A stretch of 64,000 nt of DNA from CAKZQX01 sp034435975 (lineage in GTDB: Bacteria > Chloroflexota > Chloroflexia > Chloroflexales > Chloroflexaceae), in NCBI GenBank assembly GCA_034435975.1, contig DAOTWD010000043.1:62001-126000 (forward strand), written 5' to 3'. Shown in pieces: positions 7,579 to 16,767 of this stretch (position 1 is its first letter; the number at the start of each line of letters is the position of its first letter). Under the pieces are notes generated by a model, which saw only the letters and a program-made list of their open reading frames with translations, had not been told where the DNA came from and did no database searches. The position numbers were made by a program, and so were the translations under genes.

Positions 7579-9039
7579 ATGCACCAGTCGTCAGTTGATT
7601 ACAGTCGCAAATGGCACATTATGGCGGCTGTGGCTATGGGTATTTTTCAATCCACCATTGATGGGAGCATCGTGAACATTGCACTGCCTACTATCGCCCG
7701 TGAAATCTATGTCGATTTTGTCACGGTCCAATGGGTCGTACTGTCGTACCTGCTCACAGTAACGACGTTAATGTTGAGTGTGGGTCGCCTGGCTGATATG
7801 GTTGGTAAAAAACCGCTCTATATCATCGGTTTTATTACCTTTACCAGTGGATCAGCGCTGTGCAGTATAACGCCCGATATTGCCTGGCTAATCGGCTTCC
7901 GGGTACTCCAGGGATTCGGCGCAGCCTTGCTGATGGCACTTGGAGCCGCAATCGTCACCGAAGCATTCCCACCCACCGAACGCGGTCAGGCGCTGGGCAT
8001 CAGTGGCCTGATGGTTTCAATTGGGATTGTGATCGGCCCGACCCTGGGTGGACTGCTGATCGATCTACTCTCCTGGCGCTGGATTTTCTTTGTCAATGTA
8101 CCGGTTGGCATACTGGGCACACTCATGGTCATTCATTATGTACCAGATATCCGACCAGATGGGAAACAGCGCTTTGACTTTGTGGGCGCCAGTGCGCTGG
8201 GGGTATGCCTGCTATCATTTTTACTGGCATTGACGCTGGGCCAGCGTAGCGGGTTTGGACACCCCCAACCAGCGTTGCTTTTTGCGAATGCTATCTTCAC
8301 ACTCGTTCTGTTTATCTTGATCGAACGCAATAGCCCGCATCCGATCATTGCACTTGAGTTATTTCAAACAAATCTATTCACGATCAACCTGATCAGCGGA
8401 TTCATTAGCTTCATTTTGATCGCTGGCAGCCTGTTTCTCATGCCCTTCTATCTTGAGCATGTATCAGGCTATACCACACGCCAGATCGGATTACTGCTGG
8501 CAACCGTACCGATTGCGCTCGGTATATCTGCACCCATTTCGGGCTGGCTCTCGGATCGCTCTGGTTCGCGCCCGATGACGGTGGTGGGCCTGCTGGTGCT
8601 GCTGATTGGCTACTATACATGTACCACACTCAATGCCCAGACAACAATGGGCGGATATATACTGCGCTTTGTGCTGATTGGAATCGGAACGGGTATTTTT
8701 CAATCACCCAACAACAGTGCAATCATGGGCACTGCCCTCTCGACCCAACTGGGAGTCGTCTCTGGTTTGCTTGCGACCATGCGCACCCTGGGGCAGATGA
8801 CCGGGATAGCGGTGCTGGGAGCCGTCTGGGCTGGTCGCATCATGGTATACACGGGTAACGCAACTGCCAGCGTTATTACAACTGCTCCGATCTCGGCTCA
8901 GGTCGTTGCCCTTCAGGATACCTTTATGGTCGGCAGCGCCAGTATTGCTCTGGCACTCATTCTGAGTGGATGGGGGCTGGTGCAAGAGCGATGGACTGGA
9001 TTCCGCCATGTGCAGACCGAGTTGCGCTCGGATACATGA
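7579..9039 (+). CDS. MFS drug:H+ antiporter, DHA2 (14-TM) family
   Basis: Product of 486 residues with 14 predicted hydrophobic helices. TM1 carries FQSTIDGSIVNIALPTI (motif D1-like). The loop GRLADMVGKKPLYIIG is MFS motif A. VTEAFPPTERGQALGI and VIGPTLGGLLID form motif C of drug antiporters, and WRWIFFVNVPVGI is the DHA2 hallmark (EmrB/QacA type). ATG 7579 has GAGG upstream; an in-frame ATG at 7531 has no ribosome site. It probably exports a hydrophobic compound. No TetR or MarR regulator is adjacent, and it is monocistronic with a hairpin downstream. Confidence 0.9.
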   Translation: MHQSSVDYSRKWHIMAAVAMGIFQSTIDGSIVNIALPTIAREIYVDFVTVQWVVLSYLLTVTTLMLSVGRLADMVGKKPLYIIGFITFTSGSALCSITPDIAWLIGFRVLQGFGAALLMALGAAIVTEAFPPTERGQALGISGLMVSIGIVIGPTLGGLLIDLLSWRWIFFVNVPVGILGTLMVIHYVPDIRPDGKQRFDFVGASALGVCLLSFLLALTLGQRSGFGHPQPALLFANAIFTLVLFILIERNSPHPIIALELFQTNLFTINLISGFISFILIAGSLFLMPFYLEHVSGYTTRQIGLLLATVPIALGISAPISGWLSDRSGSRPMTVVGLLVLLIGYYTCTTLNAQTTMGGYILRFVLIGIGTGIFQSPNNSAIMGTALSTQLGVVSGLLATMRTLGQMTGIAVLGAVWAGRIMVYTGNATASVITTAPISAQVVALQDTFMVGSASIALALILSGWGLVQERWTGFRHVQTELRSDT

Positions 9040-9087
9040 TCCTGGATTGCACGACGCACACGTTATGCTGGTACGTAACACATACAA

Positions 9088-9118
9088 AAGGGCTATTGAT
9101 CCAACATCAACAGCCCTT
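9088..9118 (+). terminator. Hairpin after the MFS gene
   Basis: AAGGGCT-a-TTGAT / ATCAA-c-AGCCCTT forms a 12-bp stem with one mismatch and a 5-base loop, 49 bp after the MFS stop. No T-run follows, so it is a weak intrinsic terminator or simply a stable 3' end. Confidence 0.4.
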
Positions 9119-9228
9119 CCGGCACGTTCGCCCCATCCAAAGTCGTGCCTGTCTTATTGTAATCGATATATCCTGATCAAACACCGGCCAACTGACCAGA
9201 CTGTGTGTCTAATATCGTTGACCATACT

Positions 9229-9636
9229 TCAGGTTGCTCCCAGGATCTCGGCTGTAAATGTCACCACAATATCGGGAGACAACGACGCACGCACCGAGCA
9301 ATACTTATTCAGCGAGAGATCGATAGCCCGCTCCAATTGCTCCTGTCGTAGTTGTGCCGCCTGCACTCGAAAGTACAGGTGGATATGCTGGTAGGCCCAG
9401 GGTGGGTCAGGCGCCTGTTCACCGGTCACGGTGATCGCTAGATGCTCAAGATGGAGGCGTTGCTTGTTGATGATTTCGACCACATCGTGAGCAGAGCATG
9501 CCGCAAGAGCGATCAACAGCGTTTCAGAAGGCTTCACCCCGATGTCGTTGGGGGCCGATAACACCACACTATGTTTAGTACTATCAACAGCCAGGTAGCG
9601 TTGCGCATTGATCCAGGTCAGTTCAACTTGTGCCAT
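9229..9636 (-). CDS. OsmC/Ohr-family protein
   Basis: Product of 135 residues. PSETLLIALAACSAHDVVEIINKQR contains the first conserved cysteine and acidic residue of OsmC-like proteins, and LSLNKYCSVRASLSPDIVVTF contains the second cysteine (KYCxVxxSL). In OsmC/Ohr these two cysteines reduce organic hydroperoxides. It is closer to the YhfA-like branch of OsmC than to Ohr. ATG 9636 has a strong GAAGGAG. It follows the TauE/SafE gene by 22 bp and is probably co-transcribed with it, which hints at a shared sulfur or peroxide stress role. Confidence 0.85.
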   Translation of the reverse strand: MAQVELTWINAQRYLAVDSTKHSVVLSAPNDIGVKPSETLLIALAACSAHDVVEIINKQRLHLEHLAITVTGEQAPDPPWAYQHIHLYFRVQAAQLRQEQLERAIDLSLNKYCSVRASLSPDIVVTFTAEILGAT

Positions 9637-9658
9637 GGATTCTCCTTCCATATCCGCG

Positions 9659-10381
9659 TCAAACAATCAACAGCAGTCCAATCAATATCAAGAACACATA
9701 GATCGCTCGTTCAAAGGAACGCGGCGGTAAGGCATGGCTGAACCTGGCTCCCAGCAGGAAGGCCAGCGCAATAAGCGGCAAGGAAGAGACATAGAGGTGT
9801 AGTACCTCACGTGTCCATAGACCACTCACACCATGCCCGACCAGAATGAAAATACCCGTCGGAAAGAAATAGCCCTGAAGCGTAGCCCGGAACCGGATAG
9901 GTGTCCAGCGTTGCAACGTGCCATATATGACTATGGGTGGCCCATTGGTATTGTACGCTCCGCCCAGAATTCCGGCGATAAACCCGAAGAGATAGGCATA
10001 TTCCTGACGCCGCGGGGGATGGATCACTGGTTTGCACAACTGGTAAATGCTCGACAGGATTAAAATCACCCCCAGAATAGCAGTAATCAACGGCTCGGAT
10101 AACCCTTTGAGGAACCACAATCCGATGGGAATACCGAAAAATGATGCGAGGATCAAATGCCTGGCGGCACGAATGTCGATATCCTGCCAACTGGTGATCA
10201 GCACCAGGATCACCGTCGTCATACTCACAAAGGCTACCAGTGGTGTTGCCGTCGGAACGCCAATGATCAACGCCAGCAGCGGCATTGCGAGCAAGGCATC
10301 ACCAAAGCCAAAGAGCATCCGAATAAAAGTAGCACCAGACAGAACGAGGACAACCAGTAGCGTTGATGTGAGCGAGTTCAT
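9659..10381 (-). CDS. TauE/SafE-family (TSUP) membrane transporter
   Basis: Product of 240 residues with about eight TM segments in two repeats. The first repeat holds ATFIRMLFGFGDALLAMPLLAL and the second holds FGFIAGILGGAYNTNGPPIVIYG. The paired GxGxG and NGPP loops are characteristic of the TSUP family (sulfite, sulfoacetate or other small organosulfur anion export). The substrate is not readable. First gene of a probable two-gene unit with the OsmC-like protein. A 12-bp inverted repeat lies upstream, centred 42 bp before the start. Confidence 0.85.
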   Translation of the reverse strand: MNSLTSTLLVVLVLSGATFIRMLFGFGDALLAMPLLALIIGVPTATPLVAFVSMTTVILVLITSWQDIDIRAARHLILASFFGIPIGLWFLKGLSEPLITAILGVILILSSIYQLCKPVIHPPRRQEYAYLFGFIAGILGGAYNTNGPPIVIYGTLQRWTPIRFRATLQGYFFPTGIFILVGHGVSGLWTREVLHLYVSSLPLIALAFLLGARFSHALPPRSFERAIYVFLILIGLLLIV

Positions 10382-10404
10382 ACCATGGGCTCAAGGCAAT
10401 CGAA

Positions 10405-10440
10405 CACAGGTTACAACCAGTTACGCGATTGTAACCTGTG
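10405..10440 (-). promoter_or_regulatory. Perfect 12-bp inverted repeat before the TSUP-OsmC unit
   Basis: CACAGGTTACAA and TTGTAACCTGTG are exact inverted copies separated by 12 bases. The element lies 46 bp downstream of the FKBP stop and 24 bp upstream of the TSUP start, both on the minus strand. There is no T-run on either side. It could be a dyad operator for a dimeric regulator or an intercistronic hairpin. Confidence 0.45.
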
Positions 10441-10485
10441 GCTGCGTAGACGGCAACCTGTTCTCATATCAAAACTGCTCAACCT

Positions 10486-10914
10486 TTACTCAACCGACAC
10501 CAGTTCAATGTCAAACGTCAAATCCTTACCCGCCAGCGGATGATTTGCGTCGAGCGTAGCACTGGTGTCGGACACATCAGTGACCGTAACAATAATGGAT
10601 TGGCCATCAGCCTGATGAATTTGTAACTGCTGACCCACTTCGGGATTCACATTGGTGGGAAAAAAAGCCAGATCAACCTCGATCACCATCTCATCACGGT
10701 AGGGGCCATAGGCAGATTCGGAGGGCACGCTGGCAGTTTTTAACTCGCCCGCCTGCATACCAACAACAGCCTGCTCAAAACCAGGAATAATCTGCCCCTG
10801 CCCGATTGTAAATTCTAGCGGATCACGCTGGATAGAACTATCAAAGACAGTGCCATCATCCAGTTTAGCAGTATAGTGAACTTTGACTGTATCACCATAG
10901 TTCGCTTGTGTCAA
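10486..10914 (-). CDS. FKBP-type peptidyl-prolyl isomerase (SlyD-like)
   Basis: Product of 142 residues. The FKBP half-domains are clear: VKVHYTAKLDDGTVFDSS, IPGFEQAVVGMQAGELKTASVPSESAYGPY, an insert-in-flap segment, then DANHPLAGKDLTFDIELVSVE. This is the SlyD arrangement, a cytoplasmic PPIase and chaperone with an IF domain, but without a histidine-rich metal-binding tail. TTG 10914 is the likely start because AAAGGAG lies 6 bases upstream and no ATG is better placed. Its transcript may continue into the TSUP gene 104 bp downstream. Confidence 0.88.
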   Translation of the reverse strand: MTQANYGDTVKVHYTAKLDDGTVFDSSIQRDPLEFTIGQGQIIPGFEQAVVGMQAGELKTASVPSESAYGPYRDEMVIEVDLAFFPTNVNPEVGQQLQIHQADGQSIIVTVTDVSDTSATLDANHPLAGKDLTFDIELVSVE

Positions 10915-11392
10915 CCCAGACTCCTTTCATATATATAATCATGCCTTATAGTTTTTCCCTGTATTACGCTGTATAACATTGTTTCCATCACATTAATCTA
11001 CGCCATTTACGCAGGCATTGTTGTGTGCATGAATCTCATTCACTCTATCATGGTACCACAGCCATGTCAAATTCAGGCAACAGATACTTATTACTTATCT
11101 TTCTTAAAACAACAGGATCTAGAAATTGGTATTCTTGTGCAGACAAGGTGGCAGTATGCTAGATCATAGCCGTTGTTGCTGTGCATAGTTATTCAAGAGA
11201 GCAGCAGCGCAACGTGGCTAGCACAGCACCAGTTGGTGGTTTGTTTGCTGGCTCTAAAGTGCTGAGGAGACAATCAGCATATAGTCAGTAATCTGGCCCA
11301 CATTGCTCCAGAACTTTGTGAACAGAACAGCAGAGCCTGTCCTTCAACCATATGCACGCGGCAATACAGCCGATTGCACAACCTTCTGCTAA
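10915..11392. other. Divergent intergenic DNA, no gene seen
   Basis: About 480 bp between the FKBP gene and the putative sdh promoter. It is AT-rich near 10925-11100. Frames are short and unlike proteins. No tRNA, strong hairpin or repeat was recognised. Confidence 0.35.
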
Positions 11393-11421
11393 TAGACAAG
11401 CGTGTGAGTTTGGGCTATAAT
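11393..11421 (+). promoter_or_regulatory. Sigma70-like promoter in the sdh upstream region
   Basis: TAGACA, a 17-base spacer, then a perfect TATAAT (11416-11421). It points toward sdhC, leaving a leader of about 550 bases that contains a copy of the dispersed TIR element. A closer promoter may exist but was not seen. Confidence 0.45.
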
Positions 11422-11676
11422 AGTGAATATACGACATTTGATTGTATAGTAAAGTAGAATATAGCATTTTGATGCCTTTCTGTTAGGAATCTGCTGGTCA
11501 GGTTCATGGCTAATGGTACTGAATCGAATTTGTTTGCGTGACTCTCCAAACGCTCACGTGCGGATTCGCTGGATTGTGGTATTTCTATGCATATCTGGAT
11601 GCGCAGGTTCGTGTGCTACCATTCAAAACATCCCGGAAAAATCCCCCTCTTCGTATTACCTGATTTGCCGTTTCTC

Positions 11677-11805
11677 TTACTCCAACGAGCCATCCCCTGG
11701 GTAGGGAGGTGCGGTGCGGCTTCGCCGCGTCGTACCAGAAAGGGAACGGGCTCAGGCCCTCGCTCTCCCCGCACCCCTGCTGAGATGAAGACGTGTTGGA
11801 GGACT
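11677..11805 (+). repeat. Dispersed TIR element, copy A
   Basis: Starts TTACTCCAACGAGCCATCCC and ends GAGATGAAGACGTGTTGGAGGA, so the outer ~14 bases are imperfect inverted copies. The interior has the GGTGCGGTGCGGC... block and a CTCGCTCTCCCCGCACCCC tract, as in copies B-D. It lies in the sdh leader, between the putative promoter and sdhC. Confidence 0.5.
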
Positions 11806-11979
11806 ATGCAATATAATCTGTCTATCAGCTCAACCTGATCGCAGCTAGAAGAAATCGTCTTCTGTGGTACAGATAATCATACACCAGGGTCTTATACCCA
11901 TATTTGTCGCCAGCCAGGGTAAGGTGCAGCAGATCTATTCCAGAATTCTGTGTGTGGAATACTGCGAAAGGAGAGTTCT

Positions 11980-12666
11980 ATGACAGGAGTGATGACGCTC
12001 TATCGGTCGTCGATTGGAAAAAAGGCCATTATGGCCGTGACGGGATTTATTCTCGTAGGGTTTGTGTTTATTCACATGATCGGCAACTTAAAAATGTATT
12101 TTGGTGCGGAGGATTACAACGCCTACGGCGAATTTCTGCGGAATGTGGGTTATCCATTGTTTCCCCATGAAGGGTTACTCTGGATAGTTCGCCTTGTACT
12201 GATCACATCAGTCGGGTTGCACATTATGTCCGCGACCCAGTTGACACTTATGAGCCAGGCCAGTCGCCCGCATGATTATGGCAACAAAGATGTTGTCCAG
12301 CCCTTGTATGTCTATGCATCACGGACGATGCGCTGGGGTGGGGTTATTATTGCCCTGTTTATTGTATACCATCTGCTACACTTCACAACCGGCACATTGC
12401 ATGACAGTTTTATTCCTGGCGATGTCTATCACAACGTCGTGATGGGCTTCCGTGTCTGGTGGGTATCGTTGTTCTATATTCTGGCGATGCTTCCACTTGG
12501 ATTACACTTGATGCACGGCATCTGGAGCATGTTTCAGACGCTCGGCTTCAATAACACAAAGTATACCCGTCTTTTACGCACCATGGCACTAGCGGTAACG
12601 GGAGCAATTATTCTTGGTAACATTTCATTCCCACTGGCTGTTCTGATGGGCATTGTCGCCAAGTAA
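11980..12666 (+). CDS. sdhC: Succinate dehydrogenase/fumarate reductase cytochrome b subunit
   Basis: Product of 228 residues with five hydrophobic segments, the b558-type single-polypeptide anchor. Helix I has SSIGKKAIMAVTGFILVGFVFIHMIGN, helix II includes VGLHIMSATQL, helix III YHLLHFTTG, and later LPLGLHLMHGIWSMFQTLG. These contain the histidines that would bind two hemes b. It anchors the flavoprotein and iron-sulfur subunits and passes electrons to quinone. ATG 11980 has AAAGGAG. The gene leads the sdhC-sdhA-sdhB operon, with sdhA 26 bp downstream. Confidence 0.93.
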   Translation: MTGVMTLYRSSIGKKAIMAVTGFILVGFVFIHMIGNLKMYFGAEDYNAYGEFLRNVGYPLFPHEGLLWIVRLVLITSVGLHIMSATQLTLMSQASRPHDYGNKDVVQPLYVYASRTMRWGGVIIALFIVYHLLHFTTGTLHDSFIPGDVYHNVVMGFRVWWVSLFYILAMLPLGLHLMHGIWSMFQTLGFNNTKYTRLLRTMALAVTGAIILGNISFPLAVLMGIVAK

Positions 12667-12692
12667 CTTAACTTATGGGGAGATACGAATGT

Positions 12693-14663
12693 ATGGCAAC
12701 TGAGACACGACCAAAAACTGATATTCGGCCAATCACCGAATATGCGAATGCGAATCTTGAGTCGCGGGTACCCAGTGGCCCGATTGAACAGCGATGGGAT
12801 AAGCACCGCTTTGATATGAAACTGGTGAATCCGGCGAACAAGCGGAAATATACAATTATTGTCGTCGGTACCGGCCTGGCGGGTGGCTCGGCCGCAGCTA
12901 CTCTGGCGGAACTGGGCTACAACGTGCTGGCCTTCTGCTATCAAGACAGCCCTCGCCGCGCCCATAGCATTGCTGCACAGGGGGGTATTAACGCGGCAAA
13001 AAATTATCAGAACGACGGCGATAGTATTTTTCGCCTGTTCTATGACACGGTGAAGGGCGGTGACTTCCGCTCCCGCGAATCGAATGTCTATCGCCTGGCG
13101 CAGGTCAGCGTCAACATCATCGATCAATGTGTCGCACAGGGTGTGCCTTTTGCGCGTGAATATGGTGGTTTGCTGGCAAACCGTTCCTTCGGTGGTGCCC
13201 AGGTGTCGCGCACATTCTATGCCCGTGGGCAGACTGGACAACAACTTTTGCTGGGTGCCTATCAAGCGCTCGAACGCCAGATCGCGGCGGGTAAAGTCAA
13301 GATGTTCCCTCGTACCGAGATGCTCGATCTGATCGTGATTAATGGTCGTGCACGGGGAATCGTGACGCGCAATATGGTGACCGGGAAAGTTGAGTCCCAT
13401 GTTGCTGATGCCGTGGTACTAGGCACGGGTGGGTACGGCAATGTGTTTTACCTGTCTACCAACGCCAAAGGTTGTAACGCCACCGCTATCTGGCGGGCCT
13501 ATCGCCGGGGCGCATTCTTCGGCAATCCATGCTTTACCCAGATCCACCCGACCTGTATTCCGGTTAGTGGTGATCATCAATCAAAACTGACATTGATGAG
13601 TGAGTCGCTTCGCAACGATGGGCGCATCTGGGTGCCACGCACTCCGGGCGACCCCCGTCCCCCCAGCGATATTCCAGAGAACGAGCGCGACTATTATCTG
13701 GAAGAGCGCTATCCTAGCTTTGGCAATCTGGTGCCGCGTGATGTGGCTTCACGTGCAGCTAAGCAGGTCTGTGACCAGGGGCGCGGGGTAGGGCCGGGTG
13801 GCCTGGGCGTCTATCTTGATTTCAGTGATGCCATCAAGCGCCTGGGGGAGAAAGTCATTCGTGAGCGCTATGGTAACCTGTTTGATATGTATGAGCGTAT
13901 TACAGCCGAGAATCCTTATAAGGTGCCAATGCGTATTTATCCAGCTATTCACTATACAATGGGCGGGTTGTGGGTTGACTACAACTTGATGAGTACCATC
14001 CCCGGCCTGTTTGTGATTGGCGAGGCGAATTTCTCTGATCATGGCGCGAACCGCCTTGGGGCCAGTGCGCTGATGCAAGGTCTGGCCGATGGGTATTTCA
14101 TCCTGCCCTATACCATTGGTGATTACCTCGCCCAGACCAGACTGGATAAAGTCGGGACGGATCATCCTGTCTGCCGGGAAGTCGAGGCCGAAGTGACGGA
14201 ACGGATCAAGCGCTTGCTTAGTATTGACGGGAAACGCACGGTCGACTCGTTCCACAAAGAACTGGGCAAGATCATGTGGGATAACTGTGGCATGTCCCGC
14301 AACGCGGAGGGCCTGACTCAGGCGCTACAGCGCATTCCCGAAATTCGGGCCGAATTTTGGGAGAATGTGCGTGTTCTGGGCGAGAATGAGGATTTTAACC
14401 AGTCGCTCGAAAAAGCCGGGCGCGTGGCCGATTTTATGGAACTGGCTGAACTTATGTGTATTGATGCGCTGCACCGTAGTGAATCGTGTGGTGGACACTT
14501 CCGTGAAGAGAGCCAGACGCCTGAAGGTGAGGCATTACGCGATGATGAGAAGTTCTCCTATGTCGCGGCATGGCAATTCAGCGGCGTGGGAAACAAGCCA
14601 ATTCTGAATAAAGAACCACTCGAGTTTGAGTACGTGCATCCGTCGCAACGTAGTTACAAGTAG
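12693..14663 (+). CDS. sdhA: Succinate dehydrogenase/fumarate reductase flavoprotein subunit
   Basis: Product of 656 residues. The dinucleotide fold is IIVVGTGLAGGSAAATLAELG. The FAD-attachment histidine region is RRAHSIAAQGGINAAKNYQND. Catalytic-site stretches include FTQIHPTCIP, HYTMGGLWVD and FVIGEANFSDHGANRLGASALMQGL. The length and the PSGPIEQRWDKHRF N-terminus fit the non-classical (Bacillus-like) succinate:quinone oxidoreductase group. ATG 12693 has GGGGAGA upstream; an ATG at 12675 contains that same sequence and is less likely. It oxidises succinate to fumarate at the cytoplasmic face of complex II. Confidence 0.95.
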   Translation: MATETRPKTDIRPITEYANANLESRVPSGPIEQRWDKHRFDMKLVNPANKRKYTIIVVGTGLAGGSAAATLAELGYNVLAFCYQDSPRRAHSIAAQGGINAAKNYQNDGDSIFRLFYDTVKGGDFRSRESNVYRLAQVSVNIIDQCVAQGVPFAREYGGLLANRSFGGAQVSRTFYARGQTGQQLLLGAYQALERQIAAGKVKMFPRTEMLDLIVINGRARGIVTRNMVTGKVESHVADAVVLGTGGYGNVFYLSTNAKGCNATAIWRAYRRGAFFGNPCFTQIHPTCIPVSGDHQSKLTLMSESLRNDGRIWVPRTPGDPRPPSDIPENERDYYLEERYPSFGNLVPRDVASRAAKQVCDQGRGVGPGGLGVYLDFSDAIKRLGEKVIRERYGNLFDMYERITAENPYKVPMRIYPAIHYTMGGLWVDYNLMSTIPGLFVIGEANFSDHGANRLGASALMQGLADGYFILPYTIGDYLAQTRLDKVGTDHPVCREVEAEVTERIKRLLSIDGKRTVDSFHKELGKIMWDNCGMSRNAEGLTQALQRIPEIRAEFWENVRVLGENEDFNQSLEKAGRVADFMELAELMCIDALHRSESCGGHFREESQTPEGEALRDDEKFSYVAAWQFSGVGNKPILNKEPLEFEYVHPSQRSYK

Positions 14664-14735
14664 ATACCCAGAGCAGCGAGCCAACGGTCTATCACCGCTT
14701 GCTGCTCTGCTCTAGCATAGATAAGGTAAACCATT

Positions 14736-15506
14736 ATGGATTTAACGTTACGTGTCTGGCGGCAAAAAAGCCCCAGAGATCGGGGACGCTTCATTACCTA
14801 CAAAGCCAGGGATGTCAGCCCGGATATGTCCTTTCTGGAAATGCTGGATCAAGTGAACGAAGAATTGATTCTCAAGGGAGAAGACCCGATCGCCTTTGAC
14901 CACGATTGCCGTGAGGGTATTTGTGGAATGTGTGGGCTGATGATCAACGGGGTGGCACACGGCCCTGAACAGACCACCACCTGTCAGTTGCACATGCGTA
15001 GCTTTAAGCATGTTGATACCATTGTGATTGAGCCATGGCGCTCCAAAGCGTTTCCGCTTATTAAAGATCTGGTAGTAGATCGTAGTTCATTCGACCGGAT
15101 TATTCAGGCCGGTGGGTATATCTCAGTCTCGACTGGCGGCGTCCCTGATGCCAATGCCATCCTCGTCCCCAAAGCGAACGCCGATATGGCGATGGATGCT
15201 GCCGCCTGCATTGGATGTGGCGCATGTGTCGCTGCCTGCCCCAATGGTTCGGCAATGCTCTTTACCGCTGCCAAGCTCGGCCATCTGAACCTGTTACCAC
15301 AGGGTCAACCCGAACGCTATGATCGCACGATCCACATGGTTCAGCAGATGGATAAAGAGGGTTTTGGTGGCTGCACCAACATTGGTGAGTGTTCAGCCGT
15401 CTGCCCGAAAGAAATCAGCCTCGACTTCATTGCACGTATGAACAGTGATCTGATCAAGGCCAGTTTTGTTACGGGTAATGAGAGTACCAGTTCGGGCGAT
15501 GGGTAA
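14736..15506 (+). CDS. sdhB: Succinate dehydrogenase/fumarate reductase iron-sulfur subunit
   Basis: Product of 256 residues. The N-terminal [2Fe-2S] ferredoxin domain has DCREGICGMCGLMING and a later TTCQLHM cysteine. The C-terminal domain has CIGCGACVAACPNG and CTNIGECSAVCPKEI for the remaining two clusters. It carries electrons from SdhA to the cytochrome b subunit. It lies 72 bp after sdhA and closes the operon. A strong palindromic hairpin follows the stop. Confidence 0.95.
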   Translation: MDLTLRVWRQKSPRDRGRFITYKARDVSPDMSFLEMLDQVNEELILKGEDPIAFDHDCREGICGMCGLMINGVAHGPEQTTTCQLHMRSFKHVDTIVIEPWRSKAFPLIKDLVVDRSSFDRIIQAGGYISVSTGGVPDANAILVPKANADMAMDAAACIGCGACVAACPNGSAMLFTAAKLGHLNLLPQGQPERYDRTIHMVQQMDKEGFGGCTNIGECSAVCPKEISLDFIARMNSDLIKASFVTGNESTSSGDG

Positions 15507-15529
15507 TGACCACAGCAGTGATTGGCAGA

Positions 15530-15559
15530 CCGGGTGCGACGCTCTGGCATCGCACCCGG
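15530..15559. terminator. Hairpin between sdhB and the convergent GT4 gene
   Basis: CCGGGTGCGA / TCGCACCCGG is a perfect GC-rich 10-bp stem with a 10-base loop. It lies between two convergent gene ends, so it could stop transcription from both sides. No T-run follows on either strand. Confidence 0.55.
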
Positions 15560-15591
15560 AACATGGCGGTATCTATAGTGGCACCAGAACG

Positions 15592-16767
15592 TCATGCCTG
15601 TTCCGCCACGCGCACATATTGCTGTACCGTCTCCTCGGCCACAGAGCGCCACGAAAAGTGCTGCGCGCGTTGCCAACCACGCTCCCGCAGTTCCATTCGT
15701 AGCCGCTCATCCGACAGAAGCTGTCGCAAAGCTGCCGCCCATCCTGCAACATCATCGGGTGCCACACATAGTGCCGCATTGTCTACTACTTCTGGCAGGC
15801 TACTGGCGTTACTCACCACGACCGGTGCCCCACAGGCCATGGCTTCCAGTGGCGGTAAACCAAAACCCTCATAGCGACTGGGAAAGGCAAAAGCGGTACA
15901 GGCTTGATAGAGGAGCGGGCCATCCGCATAGGGCACATCGATTCGCCGTACTATATCAGCGGTTCCTGTGCGGTGGATCAATCCTTCAAGATCAGGAAAG
16001 AGGCGCTGATTATGACTAAGTGGACGCCCGGCAATCGCCAGGGTAAAGGGCATATCCAGATGTTGCCGTAGCATAGCACAGGCGTGAATCAAGGTTGCCA
16101 CGTTTTTCCGCACATCCAGACCACCAACATAGTAAACGAAAGGCTCGCGCAACTGATAGCATTCAAACACTTGCGCCGCCGCCAGTGCCTGATCTTGAGG
16201 CCTATAACGCTCATCGGCAGCCAGCAGAATCGCGCTAATACGCTCAACCGGGATCCGAAAATAGGCCGCAACATCATCGCGACTGAACGCCGAAAAGGTC
16301 AGGATATGCGCGGTGTGCCGAATAGCATGGCACATCAGCGCCATATAGGTGCGCACAGCTATGCCGCCGCGATATTCGGGCAAACGCAACGGGATGATGT
16401 CGCCAACGGTGGTGATGACGGGGGCTGAACACCGCACTGGTGGTGCAAAATAGGGAACGTGCAGCACGATCTGTGCCCTGGCAGATACCGCGCTATGTGG
16501 GTGCCGGAGTACCTGCACCAGCGCGGGTACACTCACCTGCTCAAACCACAGTTTTGCCAGGTTTTTACTCCTTCTATCAAACGGAGTGCGTACCGCTATC
16601 AGCGCGACCCCCGGTGGTGGCGGGAGGTGTGCCGTGCTGGCCGGTACAAGCAGGGTATAGCGATGCTCTGGTGCCACCAGCGGCAGCCAGCGTACCAGAC
16701 CGTGCAAATATTGCCCGCTGCCCACATTGGGTTGCGCCCAGAAACTGCCGTTAATGACGATATGCAC
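15592..16767 (-). CDS. Glycosyltransferase family 4 (GT-B fold)
   Basis: Product of 391 residues. The N-terminal domain starts MHIVINGSFWAQPNVGSGQYLHGLVRWLP, the acceptor-side loop of GT4. The C-terminal donor domain has YYVGGLDVRKNVATLI, PSRYEGFGLPPLEAMACGAPVVVSNASSLPEV (the E-x7-E signature) and DPDD-like VAPDDVAGWAAALRQLL. Such enzymes add mannose, glucose or similar sugars to lipid or polysaccharide acceptors in the cytoplasm. It stands alone here, convergent with sdhB. The sugar specificity is not readable. Confidence 0.88.
   Translation of the reverse strand: MHIVINGSFWAQPNVGSGQYLHGLVRWLPLVAPEHRYTLLVPASTAHLPPPPGVALIAVRTPFDRRSKNLAKLWFEQVSVPALVQVLRHPHSAVSARAQIVLHVPYFAPPVRCSAPVITTVGDIIPLRLPEYRGGIAVRTYMALMCHAIRHTAHILTFSAFSRDDVAAYFRIPVERISAILLAADERYRPQDQALAAAQVFECYQLREPFVYYVGGLDVRKNVATLIHACAMLRQHLDMPFTLAIAGRPLSHNQRLFPDLEGLIHRTGTADIVRRIDVPYADGPLLYQACTAFAFPSRYEGFGLPPLEAMACGAPVVVSNASSLPEVVDNAALCVAPDDVAGWAAALRQLLSDERLRMELRERGWQRAQHFSWRSVAEETVQQYVRVAEQA

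Noticed and set aside
12534..13400. 288-residue minus-strand frame opposite sdhA
   Set aside because: Antisense shadow of a highly conserved sdhC/sdhA region; no ribosome site and no recognisable domain.
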